A DNA stretch of 64,000 nt from Pseudoalteromonas shioyasakiensis. Lineage in GTDB: Bacteria; Pseudomonadota; Gammaproteobacteria; Enterobacterales; Alteromonadaceae. Below, in pieces: positions 55,233 through 64,000 of this stretch. The translations under genes and the position numbers were made by a program. How positions within the stretch are numbered: position 1 is the stretch's first letter; every line of letters begins with the position of its first letter. The notes beneath the pieces are model-generated. The model saw nothing but the letters and a program-made list of their open reading frames with translations, ran no database searches and was not told the DNA's origin. The DNA lies in contig NZ_CP077771.1 in NCBI RefSeq assembly GCF_019134595.1, positions 496,001 to 560,000 of the forward strand. The letters are read 5' to 3'.

Positions 55233-58118
55233 TTACTTTTGGAATTTAATGCCTTTGTAATAAGTCTCTAAGTTTTCAACTTTTCTTTGGTCTTTCAGAT
55301 CAGCAAATGGCTTATCTGCAAACTTACTACCACGCATTTGAATATTTAAACGCGCAGCTTCACTATTGAGCATCGTTTTCTTGTAGTAATCTTTCAGATC
55401 AGCCAAGGTTACTTTTTCAACTTCAGCGATAAGCTTTTCTTTAGAGTCGAAGTTGAAGTTTTCACGGTACCAATCAGAAATAAGCGGTGACATTTCATCA
55501 CTTAAATTCTTAGGTTGCTCTTTTAAAGACACAAGCGTTGCATTTTTAAGTTGTGCAAATGTTTCTTCTGTCATGTTATCAAGCTCAACAGCGTATTGCT
55601 TTTTGAACTCATCAAAACGCGCTTGCATTTCTTTAGGGCCTTTAACCGGTGTTTGAATATAAAGACCCAATGCAGAGTAGTCTTCGATAGGACGTGCTAG
55701 TGCACCAACCGCATAAGCTAACTGCTCTTCTGTACGTAACTTATCAAACGCTACGGTTCTAAAGTGGCTTTGTAAAATTTGTGCCTGTGCTTTTTGCTTA
55801 TAACCTGGGGTTGGGTGTACAACCATATCAATAATTGCTACATCAGCTACATCGATATCTTTTTGCAGAACAATGCGCTCACCAGGCTGAGGTAACCAAG
55901 CTTTGCTTCTGGCAAACTCCGTCGCTTTATGACCTTTAGGTAAAATAGCGGTTAGCTTACTCGCAATAGAGTCAACATCGTTTTGGTTGTAGTTACCAAA
56001 CGTGAATACGCGTAAATCATTTGCAGCAAGTGTAGATTGTTTAATAGCCGAAAAATCTGCAAGGGTTAGTGCATCTGCCGCTGCAATCAAGGTTTCGGTA
56101 TCGAATTTACCACTACGAGTAAGCTTAGAGTACTCACCGAATGCTTGATAGAACGGGAACTGCTTTTGCTGATTTAATAAATCACGCTTAAAACGATCGA
56201 TTGCTTGTGCAAAACCTTCTTCAGACACATCTAACGTTAGATTTTCAAGCGCCTGAGCTAAAAGTACATCTTGTTTATCAGTAAAACCGCTTAGCGATAA
56301 CACAAGGCCATTACTTGGCTGTAACCCTAAACTCATACCTGCAACAGCAGCTTCTGTGCTTAGTTTGCTTTGTTGTAAGTTATAAAGATCTGCCCAAATT
56401 GAATACAGAACCTGTGATTTCACATTCACAAGAGCATCTGGCGTATTAATATAAACTTCAACAAGACCTTTAGGTTGTTCAGCAAACTGCTGACTTGCTT
56501 GACGCCAAACTTTAACACCTTGTTTATCAAATACCAGTTCAGGGTGTGCTTGTTGTTTAAACTCAGCGGTTTTAATTGCAAAGCTTTCAGGTAATAAGCG
56601 GTTTACTGTTGGTAATGCTAAAGTGTATTCGCTTGGTTTACTCCAACTTGCAACTTCTGCTTCGCTGATGTCTTCTATACGGTATTTACCATCGTAAAAA
56701 TGCAGCTGTGAATCAGTTTCTTCTTGTTTAGAGATATACCAAATGCGCAGCGTATCTTCGTTTAACTGCGAAAGGACATTTTGCACTGCATCTGAATCAA
56801 ACTTAGCATAATAATAAGGTGCATTAATTGCGTTGTTCACAGGGAACTTTTGCATGCTATCAGTTAAGTTACTTACATAACCAAACTCATCACCTTTTTC
56901 TAGGAATTGAAATTCATTGTTTAACGATGTACGAATTTCATTAAAGTATTTGCTATCAACACCCTGCTCTTTAATAAGCGCAATGTACTGCATAACCATA
57001 GCGACAATTTCTTCGCGGTTTTGCATGCCAGCATCAGTCAATTCAATATTAACCGTTAAGCTACCGTAGTTACCATATTGTGTTGGTGCATCAGAAGCAG
57101 ATAAACGTGACACCCATCCTTTATCACGCAAAATTTGTGCAGGACTACCTTGCATTTCGTTACTTAAAAGGTATGAAACAAAACGATTTGGTTTAACCGC
57201 AAACTGTGAACTGTTATCAGCAATTGTGAACTCTAACTGTAGCTGTTTTACATCTTCATTCGGTGAGTAATAAACACGCTTTCCGCCAGCAACAGAAAAG
57301 TCTAACTTATCAGTCACCGTTGGCTTTTCGATTTTTTTATTTTCAATATCAGCAAAATACTGTTTAGCTTTTGCTTCCATTTCAGCCAGTGGACGATTTG
57401 AGATCATCGCCACTTTCATAATGTTCGATGAATAGTACTTGTTATAAAAAGCAACGGTTTCTTTATGCAGATTGCTGCCTTCTTTGTCCCCTAAAGTTTC
57501 TAGGTTACCAATTAAGAAGCGGTTTGCAGGGTGTGAGCCCATCATTTGGCGTGCCAGTTTAAATTGGCCAAAAAAGTCCATTTCACGGCGCATTGACCAC
57601 TCTGCGTTTACCGCATTTTTTTCTTTGTCTGTGTATTCTGGGTAAAGCTTTGGCGATTTAAAAAAGTCTGCAAAGCGGTCAAGTGCTTCGTCGTAGGCAT
57701 CATTGTTCACTTTGAACATGTAGTTTGTGATATCTAACCAGGTGTAAGCGTTATGTGCGCCACCATTTTTGGTCATGAAATCACTGTAACCTTTAGTGTC
57801 TGGGTAGCGGTCTGTACCAAGGAACAGCATATGCTCTAGGTAGTGCGCCATGCCTTGTTGCGACATAGGGTCGTGCAATAAACCAACGCCTACACTCAAT
57901 GCAGCAGCTGATTTTTCAGCACTAGGATCTGAAATTAAAATTACATCAATTTCGTTATCTAGTTTTAATGTTTTGTACTCACGGGTGTCGTTTGGGCTGA
58001 TAACTAACGAGTCAGGAATAAGGTTAGTATTAGCTGCAGGAGGCGTTGTGGTAGAAGTAGAAGAACAACCTGCTAACACTGCAAAAGCGATTGCACTGAG
58101 TCCTATTATTTTTTTCAT
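55233..58118 (-). CDS. ptrA: M16-family metalloprotease (protease III/pitrilysin-like) lipoprotein
   Basis: This 961-residue zinc peptidase matches pitrilysin length (962). It starts with a lipoprotein signal ending LAGCSST (Cys18), unlike E. coli PtrA, which is soluble in the periplasm. Seen: the inverted zinc motif HYLEH (MAHYLEHMLFLGTDRYP), the downstream glutamate in NAVNAEWSMR, and four M16-type domains by length, including the second-half FRTVAFDKLRTEEQLAYAVGA. It degrades peptides. The anchor may place it on the outer membrane's inner face. Confidence 0.92.
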   Translation of the reverse strand: MKKIIGLSAIAFAVLAGCSSTSTTTPPAANTNLIPDSLVISPNDTREYKTLKLDNEIDVILISDPSAEKSAAALSVGVGLLHDPMSQQGMAHYLEHMLFLGTDRYPDTKGYSDFMTKNGGAHNAYTWLDITNYMFKVNNDAYDEALDRFADFFKSPKLYPEYTDKEKNAVNAEWSMRREMDFFGQFKLARQMMGSHPANRFLIGNLETLGDKEGSNLHKETVAFYNKYYSSNIMKVAMISNRPLAEMEAKAKQYFADIENKKIEKPTVTDKLDFSVAGGKRVYYSPNEDVKQLQLEFTIADNSSQFAVKPNRFVSYLLSNEMQGSPAQILRDKGWVSRLSASDAPTQYGNYGSLTVNIELTDAGMQNREEIVAMVMQYIALIKEQGVDSKYFNEIRTSLNNEFQFLEKGDEFGYVSNLTDSMQKFPVNNAINAPYYYAKFDSDAVQNVLSQLNEDTLRIWYISKQEETDSQLHFYDGKYRIEDISEAEVASWSKPSEYTLALPTVNRLLPESFAIKTAEFKQQAHPELVFDKQGVKVWRQASQQFAEQPKGLVEVYINTPDALVNVKSQVLYSIWADLYNLQQSKLSTEAAVAGMSLGLQPSNGLVLSLSGFTDKQDVLLAQALENLTLDVSEEGFAQAIDRFKRDLLNQQKQFPFYQAFGEYSKLTRSGKFDTETLIAAADALTLADFSAIKQSTLAANDLRVFTFGNYNQNDVDSIASKLTAILPKGHKATEFARSKAWLPQPGERIVLQKDIDVADVAIIDMVVHPTPGYKQKAQAQILQSHFRTVAFDKLRTEEQLAYAVGALARPIEDYSALGLYIQTPVKGPKEMQARFDEFKKQYAVELDNMTEETFAQLKNATLVSLKEQPKNLSDEMSPLISDWYRENFNFDSKEKLIAEVEKVTLADLKDYYKKTMLNSEAARLNIQMRGSKFADKPFADLKDQRKVENLETYYKGIKFQK

Positions 58119-58284
58119 TATTTTGTATCCATTAGAAATTGAATAAATTTTTATTTATCATGTGTTTTCGAGCGCCGCAATTCAATGCTTTTCAGCTAAG
58201 TTACAGCAAAACTTTGTAACACATTGTGAAAATGCAATACTTACGGTTAAGATTAATAGCAATAACTATAACAAAGGATGAGCT

Positions 58285-58698
58285 ATGGAAAAGTGGCTAA
58301 TTGTAGCAATGTTCACTCAGGTCTTTCTGACTTTTGCAGTCATGTACATTATGGGTAAGCGTCGTTTTCGTGCGGCAAAACAAAAAACCATCGAGATGAA
58401 AGACTTCTTAACAATGGAGCTTGAAAAGGCTGGGGATAATGTTCGCGTAGCAGATCGTAACTTTATCAATCAATTCGAAATGCCTGTGCTGTTTTTTATT
58501 GCGTGTTTAACAGCTCTGCAAGTAAATGCTGTAGGTACTGTATTTGTTGCCCTTGCTTGGGTTTATGTTGCATTAAGAATTATTCATAGCGTAATACACT
58601 TAACTTCAAATACCTTGAAGGCACGCTATTATAGTTTTGTTGTCAGTAGCTTTATAATGCTAGTAATGTGGGTGCTTATTTTAGTTAGAATCTTCTAA
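58285..58698 (+). CDS. MAPEG-family membrane protein
   Basis: This 137-residue protein has four hydrophobic segments and the MAPEG pattern: VADRNFINQFEMPVLFF (Asn-x2-Glu-Met-Pro region) and YVALRIIHSVIHLTSNTLKARY. MAPEG proteins include microsomal glutathione transferases; the substrate here is unknown. AAAGGATGAG precedes the ATG. It is divergent from the M16 peptidase gene. Confidence 0.9.
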   Translation: MEKWLIVAMFTQVFLTFAVMYIMGKRRFRAAKQKTIEMKDFLTMELEKAGDNVRVADRNFINQFEMPVLFFIACLTALQVNAVGTVFVALAWVYVALRIIHSVIHLTSNTLKARYYSFVVSSFIMLVMWVLILVRIF

Positions 58699-58716
58699 TA
58701 ATCATCAATACAAAGA

Positions 58717-58742
58717 AATAAGGCGCTTTTTAGCGCCTTATT
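58717..58742. terminator. Bidirectional terminator between MAPEG and cyclophilin genes
   Basis: AATAAGGCGCT and AGCGCCTTATT form an 11-bp perfect stem with loop TTTT. Confidence 0.8.
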
Positions 58743-58748
58743 AAGGAA

Positions 58749-59486
58749 TTATTTACGACGAGTAAAACCTGCAAGAGCTAATAAAGATAGCATCCACGCA
58801 AGACTCCCGCCTGAGCTACTACCACCATTGTCTGAAGAGTTATCTTCATCAATTAGCGTGTTCTCTTTTGGTGATAAAGAAGCAGACGAATTCGGATCAT
58901 CATCAATCACAGTGACACTGTTAATGTAGAATAAGTTTTCACCACTGAAACCTGACGTTGTATCTGGGCACTGCTCTTCATTAAGGTTTACTACAGGGAT
59001 TTCTCCGCAGTGTACTAAAGAGGTGATTTGTTCTAAAACATCCATACTCTGTACAGTTACTTCACCAAAAACAGTAAAGCCACCATTTTGTAAGTCTAGG
59101 TTAGCACTGTTATCTTTTAAATTGAAAAACCACTGACTTGTCGCACTATTAGCATTACCACCAAGCTTGGCCATTGCAATGGTACCTTTAACATTCGACA
59201 GCTCTGGCTCATTGGTAATAGCGTCAACAGTTTCTATCGCCTCGAAATCAGTATCAAATTTAAAACCACCACCTTGAAGAACAAAGTTATCAACTGAGCG
59301 ATGAATAACCGTACCGTCGTAGCTGCCATCTGCAACATAGTTTAAAAAGTTTTCAACGGTAACAGGTGTGTGTTGATCATAGAGGTGAACAGTAATACTG
59401 CCCAGATCAGTCTGCATTTCGACAATAGTTGCATTGGCTGTAAAACAACTAGCCAATAAAGCAGTTGCAAGTAGATGTTTTTTCAT
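58749..59486 (-). CDS. Secreted cyclophilin-type peptidyl-prolyl isomerase with GlyGly-CTERM tail
   Basis: This 245-residue protein has a signal peptide (MKKHLLATALLASCFTANA), a cyclophilin domain (about 20-190: TVENFLNYVADGSYDGTVIHRSVDNFVLQGGGF with the catalytic-region Arg and Gln, split here only for description), a Ser/Asn/Asp-rich linker, and a C-terminal SGGSLAWMLSLLALAGFTRRK, which is a GlyGly-CTERM sorting tail cleaved by rhombosortase. This predicts a surface or secreted isomerase delivered through type II secretion, unlike the soluble periplasmic PpiA. Confidence 0.88.
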   Translation of the reverse strand: MKKHLLATALLASCFTANATIVEMQTDLGSITVHLYDQHTPVTVENFLNYVADGSYDGTVIHRSVDNFVLQGGGFKFDTDFEAIETVDAITNEPELSNVKGTIAMAKLGGNANSATSQWFFNLKDNSANLDLQNGGFTVFGEVTVQSMDVLEQITSLVHCGEIPVVNLNEEQCPDTTSGFSGENLFYINSVTVIDDDPNSSASLSPKENTLIDEDNSSDNGGSSSGGSLAWMLSLLALAGFTRRK

Positions 59487-59733
59487 TGTTTATCTTTCCT
59501 GATAATTTTTATTATAAAACTGCAAGAAGCTTAAACAAAATAGACATGCGCTTAAATAGCAAACAAAACAGTTACACAAAACGCGCCAAACCAATTACAT
59601 CTCAGTTACATTAATTCACACCATGTATTCATTATGGTTATAAAAAATTTAAAGAATAAAACAAAATCGTCTTATCAAATAGGCTCAGTTTGTTAGTATC
59701 TGCACGACAACAATGAACACACAGGAATGAACC

Positions 59734-59931
59734 ATGGCGAATGAAGAGAACGCAATATGCGATTTTGGCCTACACCAAGGTGAGCCTTACAGTAAGTTAC
59801 CCGCTAGTTTCTTAAATTGGATGGTCGGCAATAATCATCAAAAGTCTCATTACGCAGAACAAGAACTACAACGCAGACAACTTGCCGCAACAGGACAACT
59901 AAATACAGAAAATAGCGACAAAAATTTATAA
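59734..59931 (+). CDS. Small DUF3820-like protein
   Basis: This 65-residue protein has the pattern FGLHQGEPYSKLPASFLNWM, which resembles the FGKYKGxxLxDLPxxYLxWF repeat of DUF3820 proteins and the tail of some DnaQ-like exonucleases, followed by a basic helical segment (QELQRRQLAA). AGGAATG precedes the start. Function is unknown; DNA or nuclease links are inference from similarity only. Confidence 0.6.
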   Translation: MANEENAICDFGLHQGEPYSKLPASFLNWMVGNNHQKSHYAEQELQRRQLAATGQLNTENSDKNL

Positions 59932-60006
59932 AAGACATTTAATTTAAACTTAAGTCGTTTAAACTAAGCGCATAATTAACCTACTGCTCTATTCAGGCAA
60001 ACAATT

Positions 60007-61614
60007 ATGCGCTTTTTATTACTAACATCGCTACTGGTTACCCTAACCGCGTGTAGCTCCTCTTCTAATAATACTGATTCAGCCCAATATTTAACTCTGC
60101 TTCATACTAATGATAACCATGGTCGTTTTTGGCATAACGAACAAGGTGAGTATGGCATGGCTGCTCGTAAGACTCTAATTGATCAACTAAAAGCTGAGGC
60201 CAAAGCACAAGGTCATGCTGTTTTATTGCTTTCAGGTGGCGATATCAATACGGGTATTCCAGAGTCTGACTTACAACACGCGGAGCCTGATTTTAAAGGT
60301 ATGTCGATAATTGGTTATGATGCCATGGCAATTGGTAACCATGAGTTTGATAATCCACTGGCAGTACTTGATCAACAACAAAAATGGTCAAACTTCCCTT
60401 TTCTATCAGCCAATATAATAGATAAAAATACAGGTGAAACTCGTTACCAAGGCTATAAAATCTTCGAAAAGAATGGGCTTAAAATTGCTGTAATCGGCTT
60501 AACCACCACAGATACCGCTAAAATCGGTAACCCGCAATATATCGGTGGCCTAGAATTTAAAGACCCTACAGACGTGACAGCAAAATTAGCTCCAGAAATT
60601 GATAAACAGTACAATCCAGATATCACTATCGCTGTTACACATATGGGTCACTATGTTGATGCTAACTTTGGTATTAATGCACCCGGTGATGTGACTATGG
60701 CGCGCAATTTACCAAAAGGGATGCTTGATATTATTGTTGGCGGTCATTCACAAGAGCCTGTGTGTATGAAAGAAGCCAATGTTGCTGACAAAAGCTTTAT
60801 GCCAGGTAAAGAGTGTAAGCCTGACCAACAAAATGGTACTTGGATCATGCAAGCCCATGAGTGGGGTAAATATGTTGGTAAAGCTGAGTTCAAATTAGAA
60901 AACAATGAATTAACTTTGCTCAATTACTCACTTATTCCGGTAAATCTTTATATCGATGATGAAAACGGTAATAAAAAGCTAGCGGCTGAGTACATTGAAC
61001 CAAACAAAAACTTACAAGACATCCTTGCGGTTTATCAGCAAAAAGGCGCAGCACAAATTGCTGGTAAAATAGGTAACGTTGATACAAAACTTGAAGGTGA
61101 CCGCAATAAAGTACGCTATGAACAAGTAAACTTAGCACGCGTTATTATTGCTGCACAAATGCAGTCAGTGGGTGCTGATTTTGGTTTGATAAGCGGTGGC
61201 GGTATTCGCGATAGCATTCAAGCAGGCGATGTAAGTTATAAAGATATTTTAAAAGTTCATCCTTTTAAAAACCGTATCACCTATATTGATATGACAGGCC
61301 AAGAGCTATATGACTACTTGCAGGTTGTTACTTCTTTTCCACCTGATTCAGGTGCCTACTTACAATATTATAAGTTAAGCTTTAAACGCAATAACGACAC
61401 TTTATCTGATGTTAAAATTGCCGGTAAACCACTTGATATGGCTAAAACTTATCGTATGAGCATTAACAGCTATAATGCCTCTGGTGGTGATGGCTATCCT
61501 ACTCTTACCAATAAAAAAGGCTTTGTGAGTACAGATGATACAGATGCACAGGCATTAAAGCGTTTCTTTGAGCAAAATAGTCCTGTTAAAGCGGCTGATT
61601 ACGCCCCTAAATAA
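60007..61614 (+). CDS. ushA: UshA-type 5'-nucleotidase/UDP-sugar hydrolase, lipoprotein form
   Basis: This 535-residue protein is collinear with E. coli UshA (550): LLHTNDNHGRFWHNEQGEYGM with the first metal ligands, GGDINTGIPESDLQ, AIGNHEFDNPL (Asn-His-Glu), VTHMGHY, VGGHSQEPVCM and the substrate-binding FNASGGDGYP-like NASGGDGYP. It starts with the lipobox MRFLLLTSLLVTLTAC instead of a soluble-secretion signal, like the NutA form of Vibrio. It scavenges nucleotides in the periplasm. It has a terminator downstream. Confidence 0.95.
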   Translation: MRFLLLTSLLVTLTACSSSSNNTDSAQYLTLLHTNDNHGRFWHNEQGEYGMAARKTLIDQLKAEAKAQGHAVLLLSGGDINTGIPESDLQHAEPDFKGMSIIGYDAMAIGNHEFDNPLAVLDQQQKWSNFPFLSANIIDKNTGETRYQGYKIFEKNGLKIAVIGLTTTDTAKIGNPQYIGGLEFKDPTDVTAKLAPEIDKQYNPDITIAVTHMGHYVDANFGINAPGDVTMARNLPKGMLDIIVGGHSQEPVCMKEANVADKSFMPGKECKPDQQNGTWIMQAHEWGKYVGKAEFKLENNELTLLNYSLIPVNLYIDDENGNKKLAAEYIEPNKNLQDILAVYQQKGAAQIAGKIGNVDTKLEGDRNKVRYEQVNLARVIIAAQMQSVGADFGLISGGGIRDSIQAGDVSYKDILKVHPFKNRITYIDMTGQELYDYLQVVTSFPPDSGAYLQYYKLSFKRNNDTLSDVKIAGKPLDMAKTYRMSINSYNASGGDGYPTLTNKKGFVSTDDTDAQALKRFFEQNSPVKAADYAPK

Positions 61615-61630
61615 AGACTACTTAAATAGA

Positions 61631-61657
61631 AAAAGGGAAGTCAGTGACTTCCCTTTT
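61631..61657. terminator. Bidirectional terminator after ushA
   Basis: AAAAGGGAAGTC and GACTTCCCTTTT form a 12-bp stem with loop AGT, between ushA and the convergent gene at 61673. Confidence 0.85.
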
Positions 61658-61672
61658 TACTTTTAAACTAGA

Positions 61673-62620
61673 TTACTTCCCAATGACTTCAATATCGGCA
61701 ATCTCAATCGCTTTCAATCCGTAATGATGTAATCGCGAACGGGAGCCTTCACCATGGGCCTTAGGTGGATAATAGGTTTCTTTTATCTCAAGCTGGTCTT
61801 GCCAGACTTCATCAAGGGCAGCCCGAATTTCACTTAATGTTTTTTCTAAACTATTGGTAAAGTTTGGGCGCTTACGTATTGTGTGACCAAGCTCTACTAA
61901 CCGGTAAAAATACTTGTTTGCTAAAGTCAGTAATTCTTCTGGTACATCTTTATTTTGATTAAGCACTACATCCGGATGTTCAATACAAAACTCAACCAAT
62001 GCAAGGTAAAAGCACAGCGGTTTATTAGCAAGCGCCACTGTTTTATCAACAGCACAGCTAGCAGCCAAAGTTTTATTTTGAAGATCGACTATCAATTTAG
62101 GCTTTTCTTCTGCCTGAACTGCAATTTCAGGTTCGTGTTTAGCAATTTGGATTTTAGTACGCTCACTTATAAATAATAAGTAAGTAAATGCAGCTGCAAA
62201 TAAACACACCAAAATAAACACAGCGATATCATCTTTAGCAAATAAAGAAGATGCAACAACAAAGCTAACCGTTAATGATTTTTGTGGTGCATGTAATTGC
62301 TTAGTGATTAAATCTGCACGGGCAGGATAATCAGAGATACCCTCAATGGAGTAAACCATCACGCCAGAGTCTGCTAACTGAGCATTAAGACGCGCGATAT
62401 AATTGAGTACCATCTCTTTACTGCCTGAATGCTTTAAAAAATCATCAGGTAAATTTAAATGGTTTAAGTCAAGGGCAATACGGTTTTCAACTTTTGCTAG
62501 TGTCAGTGCATCATTATTTGTTGTCTTATAAGCTTTTGCTGTAATAAAGGTGGCAAATAATACCAAGCAACAGCTTAAAAATACTCCACCATAAGCAAAC
62601 TTAATTCTAATTGGCAGCAT
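61673..62620 (-). CDS. Membrane protein of unknown function with conserved cytoplasmic C-terminal domain
   Basis: This 315-residue protein is not assigned to a named family. It has an N-terminal membrane helix (about 8-30), a periplasmic stretch (about 30-128), a second helix (about 130-150) and a cytoplasmic domain (about 175-300) with NKPLCFYLALVEFC, LANKYFYRLVELGHTIRKRPNF and EKTLSEIRAALDEVW. The topology, a small periplasmic domain plus a cytoplasmic helical domain, suits a sensor. It overlaps the binding-protein gene upstream by 14 bases, so the two are probably co-translated. Confidence 0.65.
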   Translation of the reverse strand: MLPIRIKFAYGGVFLSCCLVLFATFITAKAYKTTNNDALTLAKVENRIALDLNHLNLPDDFLKHSGSKEMVLNYIARLNAQLADSGVMVYSIEGISDYPARADLITKQLHAPQKSLTVSFVVASSLFAKDDIAVFILVCLFAAAFTYLLFISERTKIQIAKHEPEIAVQAEEKPKLIVDLQNKTLAASCAVDKTVALANKPLCFYLALVEFCIEHPDVVLNQNKDVPEELLTLANKYFYRLVELGHTIRKRPNFTNSLEKTLSEIRAALDEVWQDQLEIKETYYPPKAHGEGSRSRLHHYGLKAIEIADIEVIGK

Positions 62621-63509
62621 TGCTATCCCCTACTTTCATTGTTTGCTGGTTTGAGTCACATTCCCAAAAAGACTCAACATGATTAAAGTAGTGAGAATTT
62701 TGATTGTGTGCCAATTGGGTTAACTGCGCTTGAACTGCACATAAAAGGTCGGTGTTTTCATCCTGCATTTTTAAATACCAACGGCTACCACTTATATTGT
62801 CGCGTATAGGCGTAATGTAGTTTTTAGAAAAACGTTGCTGGTCGCTGTCTTGCCAATAAGAAGAAATTAAATCGACCTTACCACTTGCAAGCAGCTCTCT
62901 TAATTCAGTATGCGAACTTGCGTAAGTGATATTTAGGTTTTCTAGGTTGATATCTAATTTTTTAAATAATTGTTTAGGGAGAATGTGTCCAGAGCGGCTC
63001 GTTGGGTAATCAAGCAAACCAATACGTTTATCTAAAAAGTAGCTTTTTTCAATGCGTGGCTTTTCTTTACTAGAAATTAAATAAGCAGTGTAGTCAGGAA
63101 AGCCAACAACTGCTTGGTAGTTATAGGTTGACTCGGCCATAAAGGCATTAATCAAGTTTTCTTTAGCCAGGATCAAATCTGCAATCCCTTTACCTAAAAA
63201 CTCAATTGTGTCAGAAGTTTTATAGCCCCAATAAGAGGTGACCTTGCCGTATTGTTTACTAATGATGTCATCAGCGCATAAGGTTTTAGCGACATCCTCA
63301 GCCAATACTTTGCCAGATGAATACACCACCAGCTCGTTAAGGTTAACCTCTGATTTAGTATCACATTGGAAAGACGTTTCAATAAATGCATCGATATCAG
63401 ATACAGCTGGTTTACCCTGCAAAATTCCGATATAAAAAAACAAAATAACTGCTAGAAACAAAAATGTAACAATCGACGATTTTTTTATTAGTATTGTTCT
63501 TAAATTCAA
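62607..63509 (-). CDS. Periplasmic binding protein-like (PhnD/SBP type), orphan
   Basis: This 300-residue protein has an uncleaved-looking N-terminal anchor (about 12-32) and a type II periplasmic-binding fold: VNLNELVVYSSGKVLAEDVAKTL, GIADLILAKENLINAF, LDKRIGLLDYPTSRSGHILPKQLF and HTELRELLASGKVDLISSYW. This resembles PhnD-like phosphonate-binding proteins. No transporter genes are adjacent; its coupled partner is the membrane protein at 61673, so it may be a ligand sensor that signals through it. Confidence 0.7.
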   Translation of the reverse strand: MNLRTILIKKSSIVTFLFLAVILFFYIGILQGKPAVSDIDAFIETSFQCDTKSEVNLNELVVYSSGKVLAEDVAKTLCADDIISKQYGKVTSYWGYKTSDTIEFLGKGIADLILAKENLINAFMAESTYNYQAVVGFPDYTAYLISSKEKPRIEKSYFLDKRIGLLDYPTSRSGHILPKQLFKKLDINLENLNITYASSHTELRELLASGKVDLISSYWQDSDQQRFSKNYITPIRDNISGSRWYLKMQDENTDLLCAVQAQLTQLAHNQNSHYFNHVESFWECDSNQQTMKVGDSNAAN

Positions 63510-63728
63510 TTTTAATAGCCAACAACGCTCCGTTGTCTCTATTTGAACAATTATTCTTACTTATTACAACAAGTAATTTTACCTGAATATTTTAAGCTAT
63601 TGATAAATAACATATATGAACAAGAAATTATGAATCTTATTGAGTCCTTTCTATTTGCTTTTAAATTCAGGAAAATATGCATCAAGAAATCGTGCTTCAG
63701 GGCACATTCATTTTTGGACACTGAGTCA

Positions 63729-64000
63729 ATGTTACAAAAAACAATAAAAATGTTGCTGTTATCGACACCAGTTATTTCTGCGGTGTTAAGTAACCCAGCT
63801 AATGCATGGGGTCAGAATGGTCACCGTATTATCGGTGAAATTGCATCTAAGCATATTACAGACACCACCAAGCAAGCATTAGTTCCTTTACTTGATGGTG
63901 ATTCTTTACCACAGGTAGCAACGTGGGCTGATGAAATGCGTTCTGCTCCAGAAAAATTCTGGCAAAAGAAGTCTTCGCGCTGGCATTACATTAATTTTAA
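63729..64000 (+). CDS. S1/P1-family nuclease (partial, runs off right edge)
   Basis: The first 90 residues are present. A signal peptide ends at NAWG, so that the mature protein begins WGQNGHRIIGEIA, the N-terminal tryptophan and histidine zinc ligands of S1/P1 nucleases. Further on are VATWADEMR (Asp ligand) and WHYINF (His), also expected. The enzyme degrades single-stranded nucleic acids outside the cytoplasm. The rest lies beyond the window. Confidence 0.9.
   Translation, partial: MLQKTIKMLLLSTPVISAVLSNPANAWGQNGHRIIGEIASKHITDTTKQALVPLLDGDSLPQVATWADEMRSAPEKFWQKKSSRWHYINF

Noticed and set aside
1..64000. CRISPR array, tRNA, rRNA or complete insertion sequence
   Set aside because: None seen on reading either strand; repeats present are the iterons, Ter-like sites and the inverted-repeat element.

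Overview
The window reads as a marine gammaproteobacterium of the Alteromonadales, most likely Pseudoalteromonas. This is an inference from AT-rich DNA with gammaproteobacterial gene order (ppsR/ppsA/ydiJ, yiaWV, pqiABC, dnaKJ, umuDC), a GlyGly-CTERM sorting tail, and a plasmid-type origin beside housekeeping genes. Most genes are confident family assignments. No tRNA, rRNA, CRISPR array or complete insertion sequence was seen.

The key region is 8.1-14.0 kb, the replication and partition locus of a secondary replicon (chromid). It holds parB and a type Ia parA (both minus strand), two clusters of a 19-bp iteron of the form GATC-N7-TACTAACT (five copies at 8312-8509, eleven at 10958-11424), DnaA boxes, an AT-rich stretch, a winged-helix-type Rep initiator gene, and a convergent tus homologue. 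Three 16-bp Ter-like sites lie just upstream of tus, one of them touching its start codon. Their orientation relative to the iterons suggests a fork trap next to the origin that would force one-way replication and place the terminus beside the origin.

Left of the origin (0-8 kb) are tpm, a LysR regulator, a DJ-1/PfpI protein, a ClpP-fold lipoprotein, rmuC and a SWIM-SNF2 helicase. From 14 to 23 kb lies a phosphoenolpyruvate block: class II DAHP synthase, ppsR, ppsA, a MITE-like inverted-repeat element and ydiJ. From 22.6 to 25 kb a tyrosine recombinase is translationally coupled to a Na+/H+ antiporter, with two palindromes upstream of the recombinase. From 26 to 33.6 kb there is a small Excalibur-like protein, a giant Ser/Thr-kinase/ATPase/GAF/histidine-kinase gene broken by a one-base frameshift at an A7 run, and a PAS chemoreceptor.

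From 33.6 to 64 kb the genes are mixed metabolic, envelope and stress genes: two patatins around an alanine symporter, a luciferase-like oxidoreductase and a SIP-family flavoprotein facing a MarR regulator, an SOS-controlled umuDC, ybaK, yiaWV, dnaJ and dnaK with a heat-shock promoter, a thioesterase, orphan solute-binding proteins, pqiABC, GNAT and Nudix enzymes, an NhaC antiporter behind a structured leader, a protease III-like M16 lipoprotein, a MAPEG protein, a GlyGly-CTERM cyclophilin, a lipoprotein form of UshA, and the start of an S1/P1 nuclease at the right edge.
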